A stretch of DNA of 64,000 bases from Rossellomorea aquimaris (GCF_003315075.1 NZ_QNRJ01000003.1:248001-312000), one strand, 5' to 3'. Numbered from the stretch's first letter, positions 6,692 through 16,230 are shown. Numbers and translations: made by a program. Notes: generated from the sequence alone by a model not told the origin.

Positions 6692-7906
6692 ATGCTATCT
6701 CAAAAAACCATTGAAATCGTGAAGTCAACTGCACCTGTGTTAGAAGTCAAAGGAACGGAAATTACGTCCACTTTTTATAAAAATTTATTTACTAATCATC
6801 CGGAACTGCTAAATATCTTCAATCATGCCAATCAAAAAAAGGGAAGACAGCAAACCGCATTAGCCAATACGGTGTATGCAGCTGCACAGAATATTGATAA
6901 GCTCGAGATGATCCTGCCGGTTGTAAAGCAAATCGCTCACAAGCATAGAAGTTTAGGGGTTAAGTCGGAGCATTATCCGATCGTTGGGGAGCACTTACTT
7001 CAAGCCATCAAACAAGTTCTTGGAGACGCAGCGACAGATGAAATCATTGAAGCATGGGGAGAAGCATACGGTGTCATCGCCGGAGTATTTATTGATGTAG
7101 AAGAAGAAATGTACAAAGAAACGGAGAACAAAGACGCCGGATACAGAGACTTTAAACCGTTTATCGTCGCGAAAAAGGTAGTGGAAAGCGATTGTATCAC
7201 TTCCTTCTATCTTCAACCAAAAGAAGGGGGCAATGTCCCAACTTACATGCCAGGTCAATATATATCCGTACGGGTGACGATCCCTGGTGAAGAGTTCACC
7301 CATATCCGTCAGTACAGTTTATCAAGTGCGCCTATGGAGAATCTCTTCAGAATTTCTGTTAAAAGAGAAGCAGAATTCGATCCGAAAGGGAAGGTGTCTA
7401 ATTTCTTGCATGACAAGGCAGCCGTAGGAAGTGAGATTGAAGTCAGTGCACCAGCCGGCGATTTCTATTTAGCGGATGGCGAATCACCCGTTGCCTTTAT
7501 AAGCGGAGGTGTCGGAATCACGCCTATGATGAGTATGCTTGAAACGGTCGCGCGAACGAAGCTGGAGAGACCTACTGCCTTTATTCATGCAAGCAAACAT
7601 GAGGGGATCCATGCCTTTAGAAATGAGGTCGACAGTCTAATCAAAGAGTTGATGAATGCGGAAGCTTGCTATGTTTACGAAAATCCCCGTAACGAATCTC
7701 AAGGTCATTTTAAAGGATATGTGAACAAAGAGATCCTTTCTCAATATGTGGATAGAGAAACGGAATGCTATGTATGCGGGCCGGTACCATTTATGAAAGT
7801 TGTCATCTCTACGTTGAAAGAGATGGGAGTTCCTGAATCGAACATTCACTTCGAATTCTTCGGTCCAGCGATGGATTTATCGAAGAAGGAAATTGTAAAT
7901 GTTTAA
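6692..7906 (+). CDS. hmp: Flavohemoprotein, nitric oxide dioxygenase
   Basis: 404-residue flavohemoglobin converting NO and O2 to nitrate using NAD(P)H. The globin domain (about 1-140) has B10 Tyr29 and the proximal heme ligand His85 in IAHKHRSLG. The FAD-binding domain has the RxYS motif in IRQYSLSSAP, and the NAD domain has GGVGITPMMSML and a C-terminal CGPVPFM. The ATG at 6692 is preferred over an in-frame GTG nine bases upstream because AGAGGTGA lies 7 nt before it. Expression is probably repressed by NsrR until NO appears. Confidence 0.97.
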   Translation: MLSQKTIEIVKSTAPVLEVKGTEITSTFYKNLFTNHPELLNIFNHANQKKGRQQTALANTVYAAAQNIDKLEMILPVVKQIAHKHRSLGVKSEHYPIVGEHLLQAIKQVLGDAATDEIIEAWGEAYGVIAGVFIDVEEEMYKETENKDAGYRDFKPFIVAKKVVESDCITSFYLQPKEGGNVPTYMPGQYISVRVTIPGEEFTHIRQYSLSSAPMENLFRISVKREAEFDPKGKVSNFLHDKAAVGSEIEVSAPAGDFYLADGESPVAFISGGVGITPMMSMLETVARTKLERPTAFIHASKHEGIHAFRNEVDSLIKELMNAEACYVYENPRNESQGHFKGYVNKEILSQYVDRETECYVCGPVPFMKVVISTLKEMGVPESNIHFEFFGPAMDLSKKEIVNV

Positions 7907-7928
7907 AAAGCGGTTCGGCAAACAGAAG

Positions 7929-7954
7929 AACGCCAGGAAGCCCTGGCGTTTTTT
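7929..7954 (+). terminator. hmp terminator
   Basis: AACGCCAGG and CCTGGCGTT form a 9-bp stem with a 4-nt loop, followed by TTTT. Confidence 0.85.
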
Positions 7955-7959
7955 CGTTT

Positions 7960-8130
7960 TTATAAGCGATGTTCATCCTCATCCACTCGATTTTTAAATG
8001 CTTCCTGGGTCACAATCAGTTCTTCATCCCCGGCTGCGTCTTCTGAGTGTTTTCCCTCTGGTGCACTATGCTGAGGGAAGTTTCCTGGATGTCCCTTTTT
8101 CTTTGAGTCGAACGATTTTCCACGTGCCAT
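7960..8130 (-). CDS. Small hydrophilic protein, function unknown
   Basis: 56 codons from an ATG preceded by AAAAGGAGTG at 7-nt spacing. The N-terminus is strongly basic (ARGKSFDSKKKGHPG), the middle rich in His/Ser/Glu, and the C-terminus acidic (VDEDEHRL). There is no cysteine, membrane segment or signal peptide. The ribosome site and codon use look genuine, and such small charge-segregated proteins are common in Bacillus spores and stress regulons, but no family was recognised. It converges on hmp. Confidence 0.65.
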   Translation of the reverse strand: MARGKSFDSKKKGHPGNFPQHSAPEGKHSEDAAGDEELIVTQEAFKNRVDEDEHRL

Positions 8131-8333
8131 GTAAGCCACTCCTTTTCATCCGTGATACAGGTAGTTTTTCCAGCTCATACGAAAATATGTGAAGAGGAAT
8201 TGTCAGAAAACAGACGTATCTTACACATACAGACCTGGAGTCTTTTGGATATACTAATGGTAACAAGTGGGGAGTAATCGATACGTCAAAGACCAGCCGC
8301 GTCCACTTTAGTTTGAAGCAGGAGGGGTTATGG

Positions 8334-8711
8334 ATGGATTTTTCGATGATCATATCTGAGCAACGAATAAAGAAGGCTTATGAAGAGGGCGAATTTAAAG
8401 AGCTGCCGGGCTACGGTAAACCGCTTCAGTTAGACGACGATTCAGGAGTGCCACAGGAGTTGAAGATGGCTCACCGGATGATGAAGAATGCCGGATATAC
8501 GACGGATGAAATGAATATAAAAAAAGAAATGATGCGGATAGAAGACTTGATCAAAGCATGCGATGACGACTTGGAGAAGCAGGAGCTGCAGAAGAATCTG
8601 AATGAAAACATGCTGAAATACAACGCAATGCTATCCAAGAAAAGAATCAATACAAATGGTTCTTTATTCAAAAATTATGAGCATAAAATAGAAAACAAGC
8701 TGCTGAAATAA
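8334..8711 (+). CDS. DUF1992 (DnaJC28-like) domain protein
   Basis: 125-residue soluble protein. The N-terminal half has the DUF1992 pattern: ISEQRIKKAYEEGEFKELPG followed by GYGKPLQLDDDSGVP and a MAHRMMKNAG segment. The C-terminal half is a charged helix. The domain is shared with the conserved part of the eukaryotic DnaJ homologue DNAJC28, but no J domain is present and the biochemical role is unknown. The ATG at 8334 is chosen over the longer frame because GGAGGGG lies 6 nt upstream. Confidence 0.8.
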   Translation: MDFSMIISEQRIKKAYEEGEFKELPGYGKPLQLDDDSGVPQELKMAHRMMKNAGYTTDEMNIKKEMMRIEDLIKACDDDLEKQELQKNLNENMLKYNAMLSKKRINTNGSLFKNYEHKIENKLLK

Positions 8712-8714
8712 TGA

Positions 8715-8750
8715 AAACACCACTTTCGACAAGGAAAGTGGTGTTTCTTT
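8715..8750 (+). terminator. Terminator of the DUF1992 gene
   Basis: AAACACCACTTTC and GAAAGTGGTGTTT form a 13-bp stem with a 6-nt loop, followed by a T-rich run. Confidence 0.85.
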
Positions 8751-8934
8751 ATTTCTTCCGGGGTTCCTCTTTAAATAAGAAGAATGAGATCACTCCGGAT
8801 AAGAGTGCCGCTCCAATGATGATCATGGTCTTGGCTTCGGAAGGAATTTCAGAGTATCCTTTGCCGAGCATCCAATTTGCTACGACAGCTACGATAAACA
8901 TGATGGGAATCATCATAATGATTCTTCGTTTCAA
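8749..8934 (-). CDS. Small two-helix membrane protein
   Basis: 61 residues with a basic start (KRR), two hydrophobic segments (about 5-22 and 36-54) joined by a polar loop, and a charged tail (KEEPRKK). The TTG start is supported by AAAGGATG 8 nt upstream; the alternative internal ATGs lack a ribosome site. The topology suggests both ends in the cytoplasm. Function unknown; it converges on the DUF1992 gene and ends inside that gene's terminator. Confidence 0.6.
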   Translation of the reverse strand: MKRRIIMMIPIMFIVAVVANWMLGKGYSEIPSEAKTMIIIGAALLSGVISFFLFKEEPRKK

Positions 8935-8982
8935 GGTGCCACATCCTTTAGTACTCTAATGATGCTTTTAGTTTATCATATT

Positions 8983-10464
8983 TTACACCTCGACACTGCG
9001 TTGAATTCGTTCCGCACTTGTGGCAGTGTCTTGAACATATTGAGCAATCATGCGGTTATCCCCATGTAGGGTTTCAATGGTAGCGCTGATTTCCTCAAGT
9101 CCTGCAGAGGTTTGTTGAATGACAGCTGCAAGCTCTTTCGTCGATAGCTCAGCTTCTTCGGTTTGGTCTCTTACTTCTGATGCCGTAGAGGTTAACGTAT
9201 TGAACTGGTTTGACAAGGAAGCAAGCTTTTCACGCAGTGTCGTGAAATAATCTGTTACCTCACCGGTTGCTCCGACATTTTCATCCAGCTTTTCTGAGCT
9301 TAGATTCATGATTTCGACAGCAGAAGAGTTCACTGAATTAACAGAAGCGAGATTATCGTTAATGCGGGTGGCTGTGTTTCGTGTAATCTCTGCCAGTTTC
9401 CGAATTTCATCGGCTACTATACTGAATCCCCGTCCGGCTTCTCCTGCCCTCGCCGCTTCAATGGACGCATTCAGAGCGAGCAGATTGGTTTGATCCGTAA
9501 TGTCTTGAATGCTTCCAATGAACGTATTCGTTTCTTCTATTTTGCTTGTTAATTCGCTGAACGTTTGACGAAGGCCTTCAATGATGTTTTTCAACTCAAT
9601 CATGTTTTCCTGCAAGTAAGTGACGCGCTCACTGCCCGAAACAGCAATGGAATTCGCTTGAGTGGAATGGACAGTGAGATTGTTTGAAAGCTTGGAAACC
9701 TCCTCCATTTTACTCATCGTCGTCTCGGAAACGGCAGCAATGTTGTTTATCTGATCACTTTGTGTGACGCTTCCCGCTGATATTTCATTCACGGCCGTTC
9801 TCATTTCATCATGTGAGACGAGGTGAGTTTGAATCTGCTCGTTGATTTGATGAATGCTTGTAGAGATGGTCGCTAATTCTTTCTGTAGGAAGTTTCGTTG
9901 TTCTTCTTTTTTCATGCTTTCGCTTTCTGTCATCTTGATGAATTCCTGAAGCTGCTTGAATTGATTGCGGTTCAAGTGAATCACCACTCCAAGGACCGTC
10001 CCCAATAGTACATAAACAAGCAGGGCGGGAATAAATAATTCTGTGAAAATCGGGTCGTTTGCAGGTGCAAGAGCTCCATTTAAGATGAATAAGGCCAGTC
10101 CGGAACCGTAACCGATTCCAAAGATCACTGGATTGAAATGAATCGCACTTATGACAGCCAAAAATAATAAGATGACTATTTCGTTGGGATTGGACCCTTC
10201 TAAAAACAGCCAGATTCCGATAATGGCATAAACAGTAGGAATGCTGAAATACACAAAAGAATGTGGCTTTTTCAACATTAATTGCAGCACAATGAAGTAT
10301 GCAGACAGAAAGAGAATCTGTGAAGCGAAAACGATTACGGTTATGACTCCTGACTCATTTAAGATGGAATACGTCAGGGCTGCGGCCAGGCTGATGGAAT
10401 AGGTGATAAGAAGCAGCAGATTTTTCCTTTTACTATCGATTTCTTTCAATTGCTTTGGGGTCAT
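8983..10464 (-). CDS. Methyl-accepting chemotaxis protein with multi-helix membrane sensor
   Basis: 493-residue chemoreceptor. Residues about 15-175 form roughly six membrane helices rather than the usual pair flanking an extracellular sensor, and no HAMP domain is apparent. The cytoplasmic MA domain (about 200-493) carries the invariant hairpin tip [18 protein letters not shown] that docks CheA/CheW. A sensor of this kind probably detects something in or across the membrane, which is inference. It reads away from motAB, and each has a SigD-type promoter in the shared gap, so it belongs to the motility regulon. Confidence 0.9.
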   Translation of the reverse strand: MTPKQLKEIDSKRKNLLLLITYSISLAAALTYSILNESGVITVIVFASQILFLSAYFIVLQLMLKKPHSFVYFSIPTVYAIIGIWLFLEGSNPNEIVILLFLAVISAIHFNPVIFGIGYGSGLALFILNGALAPANDPIFTELFIPALLVYVLLGTVLGVVIHLNRNQFKQLQEFIKMTESESMKKEEQRNFLQKELATISTSIHQINEQIQTHLVSHDEMRTAVNEISAGSVTQSDQINNIAAVSETTMSKMEEVSKLSNNLTVHSTQANSIAVSGSERVTYLQENMIELKNIIEGLRQTFSELTSKIEETNTFIGSIQDITDQTNLLALNASIEAARAGEAGRGFSIVADEIRKLAEITRNTATRINDNLASVNSVNSSAVEIMNLSSEKLDENVGATGEVTDYFTTLREKLASLSNQFNTLTSTASEVRDQTEEAELSTKELAAVIQQTSAGLEEISATIETLHGDNRMIAQYVQDTATSAERIQRSVEV

Positions 10465-10504
10465 GACGGTTCTCTCCTTTAATATAAATACCTATATATT
10501 ACAT

Positions 10505-10531
10505 ATATCGACAAAAAAAGGTTGTGCTTTA
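10505..10531 (-). promoter_or_regulatory. SigD (flagellar) promoter for the chemoreceptor gene
   Basis: Minus strand TAAA, 15-bp spacer, GTCGATAT: full -35, seven of eight -10 positions and exact spacing relative to the B. subtilis SigD consensus TAAA-N15-GCCGATAT. Confidence 0.8.
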
Positions 10532-10578
10532 TAACGGTTTACGGTAATTTATGAGAAAATTTCGAACGCTTTTGCCTC

Positions 10579-10605
10579 TCAATAATTAGAAGTTCCATCC
10601 GATAT
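10579..10605 (+). promoter_or_regulatory. SigD (flagellar) promoter for motAB
   Basis: TCAA, 15-bp spacer, TCCGATAT; one mismatch in each element and exact SigD spacing. It lies 36 bp upstream of the motA start. Confidence 0.72.
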
Positions 10606-10641
10606 TAGTAGTAGACTACGAAGAGTAAGGTGGAGCGATCG

Positions 10642-11433
10642 ATGGATAAGACGTCTTTAATAGGAGTCATTTTAGGATTGATAGCGGTTGGAGTGGGGAT
10701 GGTTTTCAAAGGAGTAAGCCCTGTTGCCTTGCTTAACCCAGCAGCCATTTTGATTATTTTACTGGGAACAGTGGCAGCGGTGACCATTGCCTTTCCAACC
10801 CATGAAATTAAAAAAGTACCGAAGCTATTCGGCATACTGTTTAAAGAACAAAAACTGCAGGACCCGAAACAAACGATTCAATTTTTCTCCCAATTAGCAG
10901 ATCTTGCCCGAAAGGAAGGACTGCTTGCACTCGAGGCCAAAACCCAGGAAGTGGATGACCTTTTTTTGAGGGACGGACTTTCATTAGCAGTTGATGGACA
11001 AAGCGCTGATTATATACGGGATGTGCTGCATGAAGAAATTGATGCCATGGAAGAGAGACATAGTGCCGGGGCGCTCATCTTCACACAAGCGGGGACCTAT
11101 GCACCGACCCTCGGCGTACTTGGAGCGGTAATTGGACTTATTGCGGCCCTCAGTCACATGGACAATACGGATGAACTTGGTTATGCCATTTCAGCGGCCT
11201 TCGTTGCGACGCTCCTCGGTATTTTCACGGGATACGTTCTCTGGCACCCGTTTGCTAACAAGCTGAAGCGTAAGTCAAAGCGTGAAGTACAGATGAAAAT
11301 GATGATGGTAGAAGGGATCCTATCGATCATCGAAGGAGAATCGCCACGGGTGATCGAACAGAAGCTGGCATCCTACTTACCGGCAAGTGAACGATTATTG
11401 TTGTTAAAGGGGGATGAGGATGAGGCGGCGTAA
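10642..11433 (+). CDS. motA: Flagellar stator protein MotA
   Basis: 263-residue proton-channel stator subunit with four membrane helices and a large cytoplasmic loop. The start MDKTSLIGVILGL and the helix III-IV region TYAPTLGVLGAVIGLIAALS followed by SAAFVATLLGIFTGYVLWHP are nearly identical to B. subtilis MotA rather than the Na+-type MotP. The ATG at 10642 follows AAGGTGGAG; an in-frame GTG at 10630 is rejected. motB overlaps its 3' end by 14 nt, giving translational coupling. A SigD-type promoter precedes it. Confidence 0.96.
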   Translation: MDKTSLIGVILGLIAVGVGMVFKGVSPVALLNPAAILIILLGTVAAVTIAFPTHEIKKVPKLFGILFKEQKLQDPKQTIQFFSQLADLARKEGLLALEAKTQEVDDLFLRDGLSLAVDGQSADYIRDVLHEEIDAMEERHSAGALIFTQAGTYAPTLGVLGAVIGLIAALSHMDNTDELGYAISAAFVATLLGIFTGYVLWHPFANKLKRKSKREVQMKMMMVEGILSIIEGESPRVIEQKLASYLPASERLLLLKGDEDEAA

Positions 11434-12211
11434 GAAGAAACATGACGACGAGCATATGGACGAGTCCTGGCTGATCCCTTACGCGGATTTGCTAACCCTG
11501 TTACTGGCCCTGTTTATCGTGCTTTATGCGTCAAGCTCGGTGGACGCTCAAAAATTCAGGGAACTTTCCCAGGTGTTTAGTGAAATCTTCACGGGAGGAA
11601 CCGGAATGATGGAGTATCCCAGTCCCGTAGCTCCTCAGCAGTCGAGCGATCAGGAAAGCAAACAGGCAGCCTCTGCAGGAAATGAAGAGGAAAAAGAGAA
11701 GGAACTAACGAAAGAAGATCTGGAAAAGCAGGCTTTCCTGAAGGATCAGGAAGAGCTGAGGGGAATTCAGGAAAAAATCAATCAGTATATCAAAACGAAT
11801 CATTTAGAAGCTCAATTCGTCACGAAGCTTACCGATGAAGGATTGCTTCTCACGATCCGGGACAATGTATTATTCGCCTCGGGATCAGCCATAGTCCAAG
11901 GAAATGACCTGAGCGTGGCCGGTGAACTATCGGCACTTCTTGAAATGAATCCTCCACGGAACATTATCATCAGCGGACACACGGACAACGTCCCGATCAG
12001 CAACGCGGAATACGATTCAAACTGGGAGCTAAGCGTCATGCGGGCGGTCAATTTCATGAAAATCATCTTGGACAATCCTAAGCTTGATCCCCAGTGGTTC
12101 AGCGCTAAAGGATTTGGAGAATTTGAACCGATTGCCGACAATGCTACATCAGAAGGCCGGGGACAAAACCGCCGGGTGGAAGTGTTGATTCTGCCAAGGG
12201 TATCGGAATAA
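11420..12211 (+). CDS. motB: Flagellar stator protein MotB
   Basis: 263-residue stator subunit: a basic cytoplasmic N-terminus (RRRKKKHDDEH), one membrane helix containing the proton-carrying Asp23 in PYADLLTLLLALFIVLY, a charged linker, and a C-terminal OmpA-like peptidoglycan-binding domain with ISGHTDNVPI and GRGQNRRVEV. Full length compared with B. subtilis MotB. The ATG at 11420 is 6 nt from AAAGGGGG; an in-frame ATG at 11414 abuts the ribosome site. It anchors MotA rings to the cell wall to drive the flagellum. Confidence 0.96.
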   Translation: MRRRKKKHDDEHMDESWLIPYADLLTLLLALFIVLYASSSVDAQKFRELSQVFSEIFTGGTGMMEYPSPVAPQQSSDQESKQAASAGNEEEKEKELTKEDLEKQAFLKDQEELRGIQEKINQYIKTNHLEAQFVTKLTDEGLLLTIRDNVLFASGSAIVQGNDLSVAGELSALLEMNPPRNIIISGHTDNVPISNAEYDSNWELSVMRAVNFMKIILDNPKLDPQWFSAKGFGEFEPIADNATSEGRGQNRRVEVLILPRVSE

Positions 12212-12218
12212 GAAACAG

Positions 12219-12252
12219 GATCTGCAGTCAGAATTCGACTGCAGATTTTTTT
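12219..12252 (+). terminator. motAB terminator
   Basis: ATCTGCAGTC and GACTGCAGAT form a 10-bp stem with a 7-nt loop, followed by TTTTTT. Confidence 0.88.
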
Positions 12253-12421
12253 ATTGAAGTTGCCGTATTTCCAGGGAAATGAACGGTTTTTGTCGAATGG
12301 AAACCACTTCCTGAAACCCAATCAAATAGTTTTCCACCAACTGAATGATCCTTATCCTTCTTCATTTTCAAACAAAATGTTTCACACAACCAAATTTAGG
12401 GAAAAGTTTGAAAAACCATTT

Positions 12422-12559
12422 AGAAGCTGTGGCTAATTTTTCAGGAACAGGGGTCTCATTTAGAAGAACAAAGGCATTATACATACGTTTGTATCATCAT
12501 TTACGTCTGCCCCAATCAAGAATTCCAAACCTTAGCCACTGCCTCTACTAAAAGGAGGA
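12422..12559 (+). promoter_or_regulatory. Candidate structured leader of the symporter gene
   Basis: AGAAGCTGTGGCTAA at 12422-12436 and TTAGCCACTGCCTCT at 12532-12546 are complementary at 13 of 15 positions and enclose 95 nt. Just outside, CCATTTAG (12415-12422) can pair with CTAAAAGG, the first part of the Shine-Dalgarno, at seven of eight positions. The rest of the 354-bp gap (12253-12420) holds nothing recognisable. Confidence 0.45.
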
Positions 12560-12565
12560 GCACGA

Positions 12566-13957
12566 TTGGATACGTTTTTTGACATCATAGGTAAAGTTTC
12601 GGCATGGTTATGGGGGCCCCCATTAATCATTGTCCTGGGTGCAACGGGTTTGTACCTGACATTTTTATTGAAATTCATACAATTTCGCTATCCTCTCTAC
12701 ATATTTAAGCAAACGATAGGGAGCGTTTTTAAGAAGCCGAAAGGCGAAGGAACGGTGACACCGTTGCAGGCGTTGACGTCGGCTTTGTCGTCCACGATCG
12801 GGGCGGCGAATATTGTCGGTGTACCGGCAGCGATCATGTTTGGTGGACCGGGGGCCATCTTCTGGATGTGGGTGATTGCCTTAATTGGAATGGCCCTTAA
12901 GTTTTCCGAGAGTGTACTTGCGGTTCGCTATCGTGAGAAGAACGAAAAGGGAGAATATGTTGGCGGTCCCATGTACTACATGACAAAAGGATTAAACATG
13001 AGATGGCTCGGGGTATGGTTTGCTTTTGCCCTTATGATCGAGCTGATTCCAAGTGTGATGGTGCAGGGGAATGCTGTGGCATCAACGGTAGAGGAAACCT
13101 TTAATGTAGATGGACTTATCACGGGCATTGTCATTGCCCTCATCGTTGTATTAATCGTATTTGGCGGCATAAAGCGTATTGGGAAAGTGACGGAAATCTT
13201 TGTACCGTTCATGGCTCTGATCTATGTAGGAAGCGCATTGGTGATTCTATTTATGAATATCGATGCAGTACCGGAATTCTTCAGTCTGATACTGTCGAAC
13301 GCATTTCAACCCATGTCTGCAATGGGTGGGTTCGCCGGGGTAGCGGTGGCTGAGACCATCCGATGGGGATTTGCCCGTGGGTTATATTCCAATGAGGCCG
13401 GACTTGGAACGGCGCCGATTGCCCATGCGGCGGCACAGACCGATCACCCTGTTCGTCAGGGACTTTGGGCGATTGTTGGAATCGTGATCGATACCATCAT
13501 CGTTTGTACAGCAACGGCCTTCGTCGTGTTATCTTCAGGGGTATGGACAGCTGAGAATGCATTGGATGATCCTTCAGCACTGACAACAGAAGCTTTCTCA
13601 AGTTATTTCGGGGAATTTGGTGGAATCCTCGTGACGATTTCATTGATTTTCTTCGTGTTATCGACGATCATTGTCATCGTCTTTTATGGAGCAAAGCAGG
13701 CAGAGTTCCTATTTGGCTACAAAGCAGCACAAGGAATCAAGATTGTTTATACGGTTGCGATTGTGCTTGGTTCCGTTGGAGCAGCAAAGGTCATTTGGCA
13801 ATTCCTTGACTTGGCCCTTGCGGCGATCTTAATTCCGAATATCATTGCGGTACTTCTCCTAAGTAAAGAAGTGAAGAGACTTACACATGAATTCTTTACG
13901 TCAGATGAGTATTATTTGAAAGACACTGGCAAGGTAAAAGAAAAGAAAATATCATAG
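12566..13957 (+). CDS. alsT: Sodium:alanine/glutamine symporter (AGCS family)
   Basis: 463-residue inner-membrane symporter with about 11 hydrophobic segments. AGCS hallmarks are present: PLQALTSALSSTIGAANIVGV near the N-terminus, GGPGAIFWMW, and YSNEAGLGTAPIAHAAA, the substrate/Na+ region of the family. It is close to B. subtilis AlsT, considered a glutamine or alanine carrier; the exact substrate is not readable from sequence. The TTG start is supported by AAAGGAGGAG. It has its own terminator and a leader that may mask the ribosome site. Confidence 0.88.
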   Translation: MDTFFDIIGKVSAWLWGPPLIIVLGATGLYLTFLLKFIQFRYPLYIFKQTIGSVFKKPKGEGTVTPLQALTSALSSTIGAANIVGVPAAIMFGGPGAIFWMWVIALIGMALKFSESVLAVRYREKNEKGEYVGGPMYYMTKGLNMRWLGVWFAFALMIELIPSVMVQGNAVASTVEETFNVDGLITGIVIALIVVLIVFGGIKRIGKVTEIFVPFMALIYVGSALVILFMNIDAVPEFFSLILSNAFQPMSAMGGFAGVAVAETIRWGFARGLYSNEAGLGTAPIAHAAAQTDHPVRQGLWAIVGIVIDTIIVCTATAFVVLSSGVWTAENALDDPSALTTEAFSSYFGEFGGILVTISLIFFVLSTIIVIVFYGAKQAEFLFGYKAAQGIKIVYTVAIVLGSVGAAKVIWQFLDLALAAILIPNIIAVLLLSKEVKRLTHEFFTSDEYYLKDTGKVKEKKIS

Positions 13958-13963
13958 TCGAAT

Positions 13964-14002
13964 AGACTTGTTTTTCCGAGAGGGAGAGCAAGTCTTTTTT
14001 TG
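13964..14002 (+). terminator. Terminator of the symporter gene
   Basis: AGACTTG and CAAGTCT form a 7-bp stem, followed by a T-tract. Confidence 0.8.
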
Positions 14003-14129
14003 TTTTTCTATCCTGTATCGTGTTAGATAATAAATAATAATAATTTCCTTAAGTTTCCATCTTGTCTAAATTTAAACAAAAGTTTAGAATATTAACAAAA
14101 GTCATTTTTCTTAATAGGGGTGGGAGCTT

Positions 14130-15224
14130 GTGAACGATAAAGAAAAGCTTTTGTTGACGTATATTGAGGAAAATCCGTTTATGACTCAACAGGAATTGTC
14201 GGAGCGAAGTGGATTATCGCGCTCAGCCGTTGCAGGATATATCTCGAATCTGGTGAAACAGGGGAAAATCATGGGGCGTGCGTATGTTCTTCCAAAGAAA
14301 AATGGGATTACGTGCATAGGGGGAGCGAATATCGACCGTAAGCTTCAGTTGGACGGGAGATTGATTCCTGAAACCTCAAACCCTGCGAAAACAGAGCAAT
14401 CCAGTGGTGGCGTGGCACGCAATATCGCCGAGAACTTAGGACGTTTAGGGAAACAGGCCAATTTGATCACGGTGGTTGGAGAAGATACGGAAGGAAGCTT
14501 TCTTTTATCTCATACGAAATCGTTTGCCGATGTATCGGCATCCCAGCGACTTCTAAATGAAAGCACCGGGGCTTACTCCGCCATACTGGACGAAGAAGGG
14601 GAAATGCTGTTTGCCCTGGCTGATATGAACATTTATGAAAGCGTTGACATTGGTTTTATTGATAAGAGATGGGGGTTGATATCTTCATCGGAAATGGTGC
14701 TCCTCGACACCAATTTTCCAGAGGATGTACTTAAATACATCATCCGCAGGTGCCAAACCGAGGGGGTGCCCCTTACGATCATCCCGGTTTCTGAACCGAA
14801 AGTGTTGAAGCTGCCAACATCATTGGAAGGGGTTTCCTGGTTCATATGCAACAAAGGGGAAGCGGAAACGTATGTAGGAATGACGATTGAGACAGAGGGT
14901 GACTATTTTAAAGCGGCTAAAGCCATCACCCAAAGAGGGGCAGAGAGGGTCGTGATTACCCGGGGAGATCAGGGATTGATCTATTACACTACTTATAAAG
15001 AGGCGAGAGCCGTTTTGCCTCCCAAGGTTGAAGTCGCTGACGTGACAGGTGCAGGAGATGCCCTTGTCGCGGGAATATTATTCGGTTATTTAAAAGGGTC
15101 CGATACAGACGGTGCCTGCCGGATCGGGGTGATCTGCTCGTCGATCACTCTGCAATCCAAATATACGGTGGCGCCTACGCTGAACAAGACGAAGCTTCAA
15201 CAAGAGTTTAGTCTTTTCTATTAG
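14130..15224 (+). CDS. psuK: Pseudouridine kinase with N-terminal winged helix
   Basis: 364 residues: a helix-turn-helix domain (about 1-60, LTYIEENPFMTQQELSERSG) fused to a PfkB-family carbohydrate/nucleoside kinase (about 62-360), with the N-terminal GGANIDRK, the sugar-binding SSGGVARNIAENLGRLG and the catalytic TGAGDALVAG anion-hole/base motif. It phosphorylates pseudouridine to the 5'-phosphate, the substrate of PsuG encoded 18 nt downstream. The GTG start follows GGGGTGGGAG. The fused DNA-binding domain implies it may also regulate its own operon; that is inference. Confidence 0.92.
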   Translation: MNDKEKLLLTYIEENPFMTQQELSERSGLSRSAVAGYISNLVKQGKIMGRAYVLPKKNGITCIGGANIDRKLQLDGRLIPETSNPAKTEQSSGGVARNIAENLGRLGKQANLITVVGEDTEGSFLLSHTKSFADVSASQRLLNESTGAYSAILDEEGEMLFALADMNIYESVDIGFIDKRWGLISSSEMVLLDTNFPEDVLKYIIRRCQTEGVPLTIIPVSEPKVLKLPTSLEGVSWFICNKGEAETYVGMTIETEGDYFKAAKAITQRGAERVVITRGDQGLIYYTTYKEARAVLPPKVEVADVTGAGDALVAGILFGYLKGSDTDGACRIGVICSSITLQSKYTVAPTLNKTKLQQEFSLFY

Positions 15225-15242
15225 TTAGAGGGGGAAATGTAC

Positions 15243-16178
15243 ATGAATATCGACTCATATATTGAATACTCACAGGAAGTGAGAGAAGCCAGAAAGACAG
15301 GAAAGGCGATTGTGGCATTGGAATCAACGATTATTTCTCACGGAATGCCCTATCCACAAAATGTGAAGACCGCTCGTGAAGTAGAGGATATCATTCGTTC
15401 CAAGGAGGCCGTTCCCGCAACGATTGCCATTTTGAACGGGAAAATCAAGATTGGGTTGTCCCATGAAGAGATCGAATATTTAGGGCAGGCAACAGACGTG
15501 ATCAAGGCAAGTCGCCGCGATATCCCTTATATTCTTGCTTCCAAAAAGGACGGTGCGACTACGGTTGCTGCTACCATGATTTGCGCGGAGCTAGCTGATA
15601 TTTCCGTTTTCGTGACAGGGGGCATCGGCGGTGTTCACAGAAATGCAGAGGTGACGATGGATGTTTCCGCGGATCTCGAAGAACTTGCCGTGACGAATGT
15701 GGCCGTTGTCTGTGCAGGGGCAAAATCCATTCTGGATATAGGCTTGACGATGGAATACCTGGAAACAAAAGGAGTGCCTGTCCTAGGATACCAAACAGAG
15801 TCCTTACCGTCCTTTTACACACGAAGCAGTCCTTTTTCAGTGAACTATAAAGTAGAGACACCGGAAGAGACGGCTGATATATTAAAAGCGAAATGGGATC
15901 TTGGATTGAAGGGAGGCGTGGTGGTCGCTAACCCGATCCCTGCCGAGGATGCCCTGGATGAAAACGAGATGAATAGGATCATAGAAAAAGCATTAAACGA
16001 AGTGGAAGAACAAGGGATTGCCGGAAAGGAAGCAACACCATTCCTCTTGGGTAAAGTAAAGGATTTAACAGACGGAAAGAGCCTTACAGCGAATATCGCC
16101 CTCGTGAAGAACAATGCTCACGTAGGAGCAGATATTGCGGTTCATTACGCCAAGCTAGCCAAGGTAGAAAGCTTCTAA
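15243..16178 (+). CDS. psuG: Pseudouridine-5'-phosphate glycosidase
   Basis: 311-residue cytoplasmic C-glycosidase that splits pseudouridine 5'-phosphate into uracil and ribose 5-phosphate. Family motifs include [16 protein letters not shown] near the N-terminus, [21 protein letters not shown] and [12 protein letters not shown], whose lysine is expected to open the sugar ring as a Schiff base. The ATG at 15243 is 8 nt from AGAGGGGG, better than an in-frame ATG at 15237. It forms a two-gene catabolic operon with psuK, ended by a strong terminator; no dedicated transporter is adjacent. Confidence 0.95.
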   Translation: MNIDSYIEYSQEVREARKTGKAIVALESTIISHGMPYPQNVKTAREVEDIIRSKEAVPATIAILNGKIKIGLSHEEIEYLGQATDVIKASRRDIPYILASKKDGATTVAATMICAELADISVFVTGGIGGVHRNAEVTMDVSADLEELAVTNVAVVCAGAKSILDIGLTMEYLETKGVPVLGYQTESLPSFYTRSSPFSVNYKVETPEETADILKAKWDLGLKGGVVVANPIPAEDALDENEMNRIIEKALNEVEEQGIAGKEATPFLLGKVKDLTDGKSLTANIALVKNNAHVGADIAVHYAKLAKVESF

Positions 16179-16195
16179 TCTATGTGAAAATAGTG

Positions 16196-16230
16196 AACCC
16201 GGGGCAGATTGTAAAAGCCCGGGTTTTTTC
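16196..16230 (+). terminator. psuKG terminator
   Basis: AACCCGGG and CCCGGGTT form an 8-bp GC-rich stem, followed by a T-tract. Confidence 0.88.

Noticed and set aside
12253-12551. Plus-strand ORFs of 60-68 codons upstream of the symporter
   Set aside because: No ribosome sites or family similarity; they overlap the structured leader.
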